Source: RGIG464 sp045599585 (lineage in GTDB: Bacteria; Myxococcota_A; Bradymonadia; UBA4248). From it: a stretch of 12,048 bases of DNA. Positions 7,235 to 12,048 of this stretch are shown in pieces. The stretch lies in the NCBI GenBank assembly GCA_045599585.1, contig JAZRWH010000138.1, positions 1-12,048 on the forward strand. Direction: 5' to 3'. Within the stretch, counting starts at the first letter, position 1; the number at the start of each line of letters is the position of its first letter. The position numbers were made by a program, and so were the translations under genes. A model generated the notes under the pieces. That model ran no database searches. It worked only from the letters and a program-made list of their open reading frames with translations, and was not told where the DNA came from.

Positions 7235-8893
7235 ATGAAGTTAAAACTAGGCTTTGTGATATCAGCATGTGCAATGATGTTCGTTTCGTGTGCATCGTGG
7301 GGTTTTACGCCTAAGACGCGCCCGGAGGCTCAATCGGGAGCGTCGGCAGAACAGAGCGTTTCACAGCAAAGTTCAAGCGTACAAAAGTCTTCGGGCACAC
7401 AGCCTGACGTGCCTGAGCGCAATCACAACGATACCCAGCAAAGTTCTGCCGCTTCGAACAATGCTTCTTCGCAGTTCTCTTCTCAGTCGTCCCAAAATTC
7501 GAGTACGACGGATATGCCCATCCCCGTAGAACCGACGCCGTGCGAACTTGCCGAAGACGCGCTCAGTCAAGCGACGATCGCGCTCATGCGCTACGATTGG
7601 AGTGCTGCTGTCGTCGATGCACAAAATGCCGCGCAATGTGATACCGCGCTCGAATGGGCAAAGCAGGTGGCTTTTTTTGCAGTATCTCAAATGGATCTGC
7701 CCGAACTACGCGCGGCTTGGGTGACCAATGGCAGTCTGTTTGGGCGCGCGGTTTTTGGACTCGAAGCAATCAGACTGTGTGCCGTTCATGACGATATGAG
7801 CTGCATCGAAGATATGCGCTCCGAAACGGTATTTGCGCTTTCTTCGATGGGGATGACTGAGCAGGCTCAGGAAGTGGCAGCGCTTTCTACTTCGCAGCAG
7901 ACTTCGGGACGTCCTGTCGTTGCCGTCGCACTCCCGCTGTCCGGGCGAGATCGTCGAATGGGACGCGCTATCTTAGGGGGAATGCTCCAGGTCGCCGGTG
8001 CTTATGCACACAAAGGCTTAGCTTTTGATTTGCGCTTCTTTGATACCGCTTCTTCACCTGATACGCTGCCTATGATTTTGTCCCAGGCTTCACAATTCGG
8101 CGCAAAACTCGTTCTCGGCCCGCTCGACATTCAAGAAGCTCAGGCCGCCGCAGCGGCACTCGCTACGAATGACCTCGTCATGATGAGCTTTGCGCCGAAC
8201 GATGCTTTCGTCTCTGAACGCGCATTTCAGCTCTCGTTTAGCATGGATAACGAAGCGCGCGTCCTAGCAGATATGATCAATATAAAAGGTTACACTCAAG
8301 TGGTGGCTGCCTATCCCGAAGGCAAGTATGGCGATATTCTGACGGATGCTGTCGTTCAATATGCACCTGGGAAGCTCGTTAAGCGTTTTACGTACAACGC
8401 TTCGCAAACAGATCTGCGTGATGTCGCTAAAAAAATTGCTTCTGCCAAACCTGATGCCGTCTTTTTGCCAGCCGAAGCCAAAGACGCCGAACGCCTCATG
8501 AGCTTCGTCGCTCAAGAAGGGCTATGGTGCCGTAATGCCTCGACGCCTGCCAAACCTTCTAAAAATGATTCGCGCGTCTGGACGAATTGCTTCGCTTCAA
8601 GCGCTTGGGCGCCTGTTCCTCCGCAGCACGAATACCGTTATATTGTCGGCGCTTCGTACCTCGATTACGCTTCGGGACAACCTAGCGGTGAAGACTTTTC
8701 GACGAACTTCGATAAACTCTACCACCGTCTGCCAAACGTCTATGAAGTCATGCCACTCGCGGCCGTGGAAGTGCTCAACAAACTCTCAACCTCCGACTTC
8801 ACGTCGTCCCAGGCGCTGTCGCGTGCCCTTCAAGCACACTTGGGCGGCACCTCAAAACTTATGACGCCAGTCCCAATTCAGGTCATACAATAA
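7235..8893 (+). CDS. LpoA-like lipoprotein with a periplasmic-binding-protein fold
   Basis: A 552-residue envelope lipoprotein. The signal peptide MKLKLGFVISACAMMFVSC has its likely lipidated cysteine at C19. Residues 25-100 are a Ser/Gln/Asn-rich tether. Residues 101-222 look helical and repeat-like with two possible disulfide pairs (C103/C135, C182/C190). About 227-545 is a type I periplasmic-binding-protein domain, with VAVALPLSGRDRRMGRAILGG (split across 229-249) and a KLVLGPL turn (291-297). This order matches LpoA/YraM activators of penicillin-binding proteins and branched-chain amino-acid-type receptors. LpoA activates PBP1A from the outer membrane; that role here is inferred. I chose ATG 7235 over an upstream in-frame GTG at 7157 because it has an AAGGAAGG ribosome site and a proper lipoprotein signal. 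No transporter genes adjoin, which favours LpoA-like over an ABC receptor. Confidence 0.85.
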   Translation: MKLKLGFVISACAMMFVSCASWGFTPKTRPEAQSGASAEQSVSQQSSSVQKSSGTQPDVPERNHNDTQQSSAASNNASSQFSSQSSQNSSTTDMPIPVEPTPCELAEDALSQATIALMRYDWSAAVVDAQNAAQCDTALEWAKQVAFFAVSQMDLPELRAAWVTNGSLFGRAVFGLEAIRLCAVHDDMSCIEDMRSETVFALSSMGMTEQAQEVAALSTSQQTSGRPVVAVALPLSGRDRRMGRAILGGMLQVAGAYAHKGLAFDLRFFDTASSPDTLPMILSQASQFGAKLVLGPLDIQEAQAAAAALATNDLVMMSFAPNDAFVSERAFQLSFSMDNEARVLADMINIKGYTQVVAAYPEGKYGDILTDAVVQYAPGKLVKRFTYNASQTDLRDVAKKIASAKPDAVFLPAEAKDAERLMSFVAQEGLWCRNASTPAKPSKNDSRVWTNCFASSAWAPVPPQHEYRYIVGASYLDYASGQPSGEDFSTNFDKLYHRLPNVYEVMPLAAVEVLNKLSTSDFTSSQALSRALQAHLGGTSKLMTPVPIQVIQ

Positions 8894-9013
8894 ATACGCT
8901 GAGGACGATTGGACGCTTGGCAACCGTTCATTCCAATTCCGCAACGCACTCTCAATTTCCCCCTAAAGTCCTCGCTACAATCTCTTCTAAATCGCACTTT
9001 TGCGCCTGTCGCT

Positions 9014-10159
9014 ATGTCTCGTCTTCGATCCCTTATTGCTGCTTTACTCATCGTGTGTGCCGCCTTGGCTTTGTGTCCCCAGACTGCGCGCGCTGATGTC
9101 CGACTTACAGATGTCGAAGATAAGCCCGACGATCAACTCGCTCAGGAAGGATGGGAATCTCGTGAGATTAGCCGAAATACCACTTCGACCGTTTCGTGCG
9201 GTCTTTGGTCGATTCTACTTTCGACGGTGTGGCGCGGTTATGGACATCACTGCATCGGCGACGAAGAGAGTCATTACAAGCTCCTCGGCATGGAAGGCGC
9301 TTCCGTCGCAATGCTCGCCACGGGACTCATCGCCGGTTCCTTTACCCGTGACGACAAAGCACTGTCCGCATTTTGGAAGTCCTTCTTTCATTTCGGTACG
9401 ACGCTCTTTATCTCTAGTTATTTGTTCGATGTCGTCGGAACGTTTAAGGGGGACGCCTTCCAGTTTGAAAACAACCACCTCAACCCGTTTGGAAGTACGG
9501 TTGATGTCAACTTCCGCTGGGTACCTTCCTCCGATAAGGTTAGCCTTGGTGCACAGCTATCGTACGCCTATCGAAACCCTCGATTGTGGGTTAAACCCTA
9601 TGCCTACATGGATTTCGGTGAACTTGGTGACTGGTCGGCGGGTCTCGATTTGGGCGTCGCAGTCTGGTATGGCGAAAACAATTACACCTACGTCGCCATT
9701 GCTATGGATTCCAAATTCGATGACAAAGCCAGCGACGACTATTACGTCCTCAAGTTCTTGCCCTATCTCGAGTTTTCGCTCGATTTGGGTTCGTGGTTCA
9801 ACCACATGGCCAACTTCCGATTCGTCAATCGCTTTGGCCTCGGCGCAATGCTCTACGATTACAAATTCGCCGATATGACCGCCTTTTCGGACGAATCGAC
9901 CGTCCTCATGCTCGAAACAGAGCTGAGTCTCAACCTCCTACGCGATCTTAACCTGGCATTCATCTACCGCTATCGCCCCGATTACGTCGTCGGTCAAATC
10001 AGCGGCACCAGCCGCATCTTCAACACCGTGCCCGTGCCCGGCGTCGGTATCTTTTCGCTTGATGTCAGCTTCAATATTTCGGGGGGCTGGATGTCTGCTC
10101 TCAATATGAACTTCGGGTCTTCGATCGATTTTTGGCTCTCCGTCTCGAAGCATTTTTAA
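9014..10159 (+). CDS. Predicted outer-membrane beta-barrel protein of unknown function
   Basis: A 381-residue exported protein I do not recognise as a named family. The signal peptide MSRLRSLIAALLIVCAALAL runs on to a type I cleavage site ARA-D (after A27). Residues 60-150 include two Gly/Ala- or Phe-rich hydrophobic stretches. From about residue 155 the sequence alternates polar and hydrophobic residues with many Tyr, Trp and Phe, and it ends in Phe, as barrel proteins recognised by the Bam machinery do. The start is uncertain: the frame is open back to a TTG at 8909 with GAGGA only 3 bases away, but the 35 extra residues have no features and would push the signal peptide inward, so I prefer ATG 9014, which lacks a clear Shine-Dalgarno. 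The gap from the LpoA-like stop is 120 bp with no terminator seen, so co-transcription is likely. A strong terminator follows. Confidence 0.75.
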   Translation: MSRLRSLIAALLIVCAALALCPQTARADVRLTDVEDKPDDQLAQEGWESREISRNTTSTVSCGLWSILLSTVWRGYGHHCIGDEESHYKLLGMEGASVAMLATGLIAGSFTRDDKALSAFWKSFFHFGTTLFISSYLFDVVGTFKGDAFQFENNHLNPFGSTVDVNFRWVPSSDKVSLGAQLSYAYRNPRLWVKPYAYMDFGELGDWSAGLDLGVAVWYGENNYTYVAIAMDSKFDDKASDDYYVLKFLPYLEFSLDLGSWFNHMANFRFVNRFGLGAMLYDYKFADMTAFSDESTVLMLETELSLNLLRDLNLAFIYRYRPDYVVGQISGTSRIFNTVPVPGVGIFSLDVSFNISGGWMSALNMNFGSSIDFWLSVSKHF

Positions 10160-10187
10160 AGGCTTCGCCTATTGGCCTTCGGCCAAT
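10160..10187 (+). repeat. Pair of triloop hairpins after the barrel gene
   Basis: AGGC-ttc-GCCT (10160-10170) is followed at once by ATTGGCC-ttc-GGCCAAT (10171-10187), starting one base after the stop. The core TGGCCTTCGGCCAA also occurs at the prmC stop (2853-2866). These may protect the mRNA 3' end or be short dispersed repeats. Confidence 0.5.
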
Positions 10188-10198
10188 ACGGCTTCGCA

Positions 10199-10236
10199 GC
10201 CAGCCTATGCGTAAACGCATACGGCTGGCTTTTTTT
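10199..10236 (+). terminator. Rho-independent terminator of the barrel gene
   Basis: Arms GCCAGCC-TATGCGT (10199-10212) and ACGCATA-c-GGCTGGC (10215-10229) form a 14-bp stem with one bulged C and a two-base loop. Seven T residues follow (10230-10236). It closes the plus-strand unit of the LpoA-like and barrel genes. Confidence 0.9.
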
Positions 10237-10750
10237 GTGAATGGGCCGTCGCACGCGTGTAAACAGGTATTCACATTCTGTGATAGACCCAAAACAGTCA
10301 TGCAAACAGGTATTCACATTCTGTGATAGACCCAAAACAGTCATGCAAACGGTATTCACACGTTGTGATAGGCCCAAAACAGTCGTGCAAACAGGTCATC
10401 ACACAATGTGATAGGCCCAAAACACTTGTGCAAATAGGTATTCACATCGTGTGATAGGCCCAAAACAGTCGTGCGACGCACGTTCACATCGTGTTCCGGT
10501 TTTATGCAATCGTGCGACGCGTTTTCACACTTTGTGAATGCCCCACTGCACGCGTGCGATGCGTTTTCACACATTGTGAAATGTCATTGCACGCGTGTAA
10601 CCAGTGAATCACCAATTGAGAATCGTTCATTGCACGCGTGTAACCTGCGAATCACAAAATGTGAACGTTCATTGCACGCGTGTAACCTGCGAATCACCAA
10701 TTGAGAATCGTTCATTGCACGCGTGTAACCAGTGAATCACAAAGTGTGAA
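10236..10750. repeat. Array of twelve 41-43 bp units with phased palindromes
   Basis: Twelve 15-bp dyads start at 10270, 10313, 10355, 10398, 10441, 10483, 10524, 10566, 10608, 10651, 10693 and 10736, a mean spacing of 42.4 bp. Nine have perfect TCACA-N3-TGTGA arms with a changing centre. A thirteenth half-site, TGTGAA, sits at 10236-10241 in phase. Units 1 and 8-12 also carry CACGCGTG about 21 bp from the dyad centre; units 2-7 have a diverged version (for example GTCGTGC or CTTGTGC). The units fall into a left family (GGCCCAAAACAG) and a right family (CGTTCATTGCACG) with a gradual change between them. Unit length shifts between 41, 42 and 43, so no reading frame survives. Conserved arms with variable centres and helical phasing suggest repeated protein-binding sites; the role is unknown. 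Confidence 0.85.
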
Positions 10751-10766
10751 AGGTTCAGCAGTAAGC

Positions 10767-10783
10767 GAGAAAAGGGTTTTCTC
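10767..10783. promoter_or_regulatory. Perfect dyad in the promoter region of the cysteine-repeat gene
   Basis: GAGAAAA-ggg-TTTTCTC is a perfect 7-bp inverted repeat 74 bases before the start of the next gene. A possible -10 (TATTTT, 10801-10806) lies 17 bases beyond TTTCTC, so the dyad would overlap the -35. The dyad is seen; promoter and operator roles are inferred and weak. Confidence 0.4.
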
Positions 10784-10814
10784 ACGATATGAAATTTGTG
10801 TATTTTCATTCAAG

Positions 10815-10834
10815 CTCTCTTGAGGATAAGAGAG
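10815..10834 (+). promoter_or_regulatory. Leader hairpin of the cysteine-repeat gene
   Basis: CTCTCTT-gaggat-AAGAGAG is a perfect 7-bp stem whose loop presents GAGGA, a Shine-Dalgarno-like sequence. It ends 22 bases before the ATG. It may influence mRNA stability or ribosome recruitment. Confidence 0.4.
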
Positions 10835-10856
10835 ATTGGTAGACGGATGTTGAGGT

Positions 10857-11348
10857 ATGAAAAGATTCATAGGAATGATGGGCGCAATCGTCTGTGTATT
10901 GAGCATTTCAACGGCAGCGCAGGCAAGTTGTTACAGCGACAAAGATTGCGGAGATGGCGTAAAGTGTATTCAAAACGTGTGTGCCAACGCACCTGGAGGC
11001 AAGTGTTACAGCAATAATGATTGTGGTGGAGCCAAGTGCATTTCGAACAAGTGCGCAAACAGTGCCGATGGCAAATGTTACAGCGACTCTGATTGTGGAG
11101 AGGGGCGTTGCATCTCTAACAAATGTTCAGCAGCTGCTGGCAAATGCTACAGTGATCGTGATTGTGGCGATGCAAAATGCATTTCTAACAAATGTGCCAC
11201 GGCTGCAGGTAGCAAGTGTTACAGCGACAAGGATTGCGGTACTGGCGTGAAATGTATTTCTAATAAGTGTGCAACAGCACCTGATGGCAAGTGTTACACC
11301 AACAGTGACTGCGGCGGCAGACGCTGTATTTCTAATAAATGCGCCTAA
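10857..11348 (+). CDS. Secreted protein of six four-cysteine (Dickkopf/EB-like) repeats
   Basis: A 163-residue protein with a clear signal peptide (MKRFIGMMGAIVCVLSISTA, cleavage probably after AQA at 21-23) and then nothing but repeats. Six units of 23-25 residues follow the pattern C-Y-S-D-x-D-C-G-x(2-4)-K/R-C-I-S-N-K-C, with first cysteines at 25, 50, 74, 97, 121 and 146. That gives 24 cysteines in the 140-residue mature part, an even number in every unit, so each is probably a small disulfide-locked module. The spacing resembles Dickkopf N-terminal and EB-type modules, which occur in large secreted or surface proteins of myxobacteria-like bacteria; a protein of such modules alone is unusual. 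GAGG abuts the ATG; in-frame ATGs at 10875 and 10878 would cut the signal peptide's basic start, so 10857 is kept. A repeat array and a dyad lie upstream. Function unknown. Confidence 0.85.
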   Translation: MKRFIGMMGAIVCVLSISTAAQASCYSDKDCGDGVKCIQNVCANAPGGKCYSNNDCGGAKCISNKCANSADGKCYSDSDCGEGRCISNKCSAAAGKCYSDRDCGDAKCISNKCATAAGSKCYSDKDCGTGVKCISNKCATAPDGKCYTNSDCGGRRCISNKCA

Positions 11349-11358
11349 ATCTAGTACA

Positions 11359-11403
11359 GTTGGGAACCCGGTATTACACTTTTTCGCTGCTGTTGTTCCC
11401 AAC
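11359..11403. repeat. 9-bp inverted repeat after the cysteine-repeat gene
   Basis: GTTGGGAAC (11359-11367) and GTTCCCAAC (11395-11403) are perfect complements around a 27-base loop. No T tract follows, so this is a weak terminator candidate. The GGGAAC/GTTCCC core recurs in the stronger hairpin at 11837-11880. Confidence 0.45.
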
Positions 11404-11414
11404 TTATATATATA

Positions 11415-11674
11415 CACTGCTGTCCCACAACATATTTTCATTAACTGCAACGAAATGCACTCGTTACAGAAATCTATACTTTTTTTATTCTCATTCTGTC
11501 CTGCGGACGGCCCGCTCGCCCGGTGCGCCCGCTGCTTGCCTCCGGCTTCGCGACGCGTGCGATTTAACAGTAATCTTAAGTCTTTTTCATGTTTAGATGT
11601 GACTATATATCGATAACACAAAGCTACAGTAGAGTTATCCGAGTATTCTACAAAATTTTTGTGGGACAGCAGTG
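11415..11674. mobile_element. MITE-like 260-bp element with 16-bp perfect inverted repeats
   Basis: CACTGCTGTCCCACAA at 11415-11430 has its exact reverse complement at 11659-11674. Both ends are flanked on the outside by AT-rich runs (TATATATA and ATATATCTATATAG), which could extend the ends or reflect a TA-rich target. The interior is AT-rich apart from a GC-rich block and holds no credible gene. Size, perfect ends and lack of coding suit a miniature inverted-repeat element or the stem ends of a large RNA. No second copy is in the window. Confidence 0.5.
11497..11561. other. GC-rich block within AT-rich DNA
   Basis: About 65 bases of roughly 80 percent G+C lie inside the inverted-repeat element, in surroundings that are strongly AT-rich. 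The block starts with a small hairpin, GTCC-tgc-GGAC. No protein is convincing in any frame. It may be a conserved RNA or DNA core of the element, or foreign sequence. Confidence 0.4.
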
Positions 11675-11780
11675 ATATATCTATATAGATTATTGTTGAT
11701 CCAGAATATATCGCCTAACAAGCGCGCGCCTATTTTCTATACATCCTGTGTCTATATTTGCGTTTTGTAGTACGCACTGA

Positions 11781-11795
11781 GAACGCTTCGCGTTC
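11781..11795. repeat. Triloop hairpin, same arms as 277-291
   Basis: GAACGC-ttc-GCGTTC is a perfect 6-bp stem with the same arms as the hairpin at 277-291 but a different loop. It is probably a short dispersed hairpin; no T tract follows. Confidence 0.4.
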
Positions 11796-11832
11796 ATGCG
11801 CTTCCTATTTAATTCCCTGCAGAGGAGTAACT

Positions 11833-11901
11833 ATGAATACAAAAAAAAGCTGGGAACTGCGTTCCCAGCTTTTTTTGTATTACGAGAGCAAAAGAAATTA
11901 G
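11833..11901 (+). CDS. Possible 22-codon leader ORF enclosing a terminator hairpin
   Basis: An ATG at 11833 with AGAGGAG a few bases upstream opens a 22-codon frame, MNTKKSWELRSQLFLYYESK followed by two residues and TAG. The hairpin at 11837-11880 lies entirely within it. A ribosome translating this ORF would melt the hairpin, as in translation-linked attenuation, and a new gene starts 112 bases beyond the stop. The strong ribosome site favours translation, but a 22-codon frame across a palindrome can arise by chance. Confidence 0.35.
   Translation: MNTKKSWELRSQLFLYYESKRN
11837..11880. terminator. Bidirectional rho-independent terminator
   Basis: Arms GCTGGGAAC (11849-11857) and GTTCCCAGC (11861-11869) enclose the triloop TGC. 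A run of eight A residues precedes and seven T residues follow, with ATAC and GTAT extending the symmetry to 44 bases. It can end transcripts in both directions. Confidence 0.85.
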
Positions 11902-12013
11902 TCAGAGATTTGATAGCGTCCACACGAGTTCGCAAAATCGAAAAAACTAAAAAAGCCATTGGAATTCCGGTAAGATGAATTTGCTGAAACTCTCATCGAG
12001 ACAGGAGGAACCA

Positions 12014-12048
12014 ATGGCGAGAGTAATAAATAGGACAGAACTTCTTGA
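12014..12048 (+). CDS. Start of an unidentified gene (cut by window edge)
   Basis: The frame begins MARVINRTELL and runs off the window. AGGAGG at 12003-12008, 5 bases before the ATG, is the strongest ribosome site in the window and sets the start; an in-frame ATG at 11975 lacks one. Eleven residues are too few to name a family. The bidirectional hairpin and possible leader ORF upstream may control it. Confidence 0.75.
   Translation, partial: MARVINRTELL

Noticed and set aside
9000..9878. 292-codon plus-strand frame overlapping the barrel gene
   Set aside because: Ser/Thr/Pro/Arg-rich composition without a domain; the overlapping frame has a signal peptide and barrel-like pattern.
10236..10750. 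CRISPR array
   Set aside because: The whole 42-bp unit is repeated, with no unique spacers between conserved repeats, and no cas gene is visible.
10270..10750. CRP/FNR-type operators
   Set aside because: CRP sites read TGTGA-N6-TCACA; here the arms are in the reverse order with a 3-bp centre and a 28-bp gap to the next unit.
10101..10906. Small repeat-containing ORFs on both strands through the palindrome array
   Set aside because: Unit length changes between 41, 42 and 43 bp, so no frame is kept, and no ribosome sites support them.
11127..11621. 164-codon frame antisense to the cysteine-repeat gene
   Set aside because: It is the mirror of a clearly repetitive secreted protein gene and has no recognisable domain or ribosome site.
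11796..11978. 60-codon frame over the bidirectional terminator
   Set aside because: No ribosome site, and it runs across the terminator in a different frame from the better supported 22-codon ORF.

Overview
The window looks like a chromosomal segment from a Gram-negative, deltaproteobacterial-type organism (Myxococcota or Bradymonadota style; this is an inference, since no marker gene fixes the taxon). The reasons are a tail-anchored eukaryote-like Ser/Thr kinase with a long acidic low-complexity N-terminus, an LpoA-like lipoprotein next to a predicted outer-membrane beta-barrel, and a secreted protein made of Dickkopf/EB-like four-cysteine repeats. Base composition is moderate in the genes and clearly AT-rich at the right end.

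Layout. 1-200: end of a tandem tRNA-Ala operon (minus strand) with a good stable-RNA promoter. 366-2483: Ser/Thr kinase (minus). 2484-2849: intergenic, with a 17-bp dyad and copy 1 of a structured repeat. 2850-5389: translationally coupled miaB-prmC pair (minus; tRNA i6A37 methylthiolation and release-factor glutamine methylation). 5390-5641: intergenic, with copy 2 of the same repeat in opposite orientation. 5642-7021: PLD3/4-like phospholipase D-family lipoprotein (minus). 7022-7234: divergent intergenic region with two outward-pointing terminator-like hairpins. 7235-8893: LpoA-like lipoprotein (plus). 9014-10159: predicted outer-membrane barrel protein (plus), closed by a strong terminator. 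10236-10750: twelve-unit array of phased palindromes. 10857-11348: cysteine-repeat secreted protein (plus). 11349-12013: AT-rich accessory-looking stretch with a 260-bp inverted-repeat-bounded element, a GC-rich block, and a small ORF that encloses a perfect terminator hairpin. 12014 onward: start of another gene, cut by the window edge.

How it fits together. The left half is translation-related (tRNA, MiaB, PrmC) plus a signalling kinase. The middle is cell-envelope related: two lipoproteins and a barrel, the latter two probably co-transcribed. The right third is mostly non-coding and holds the most unusual structure: an array in which palindromes of the form TCACA-N3-TGTGA recur about every 42.4 bp (four helical turns), in several units alternating with CACGCGTG palindromes about two turns away. 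It ends roughly 100 bp before the cysteine-repeat gene and may be a cooperative protein-binding array. The second notable signal is a roughly 115-122 bp element present twice, whose outer ends are nearly identical while the stem arms differ in sequence but keep pairing.
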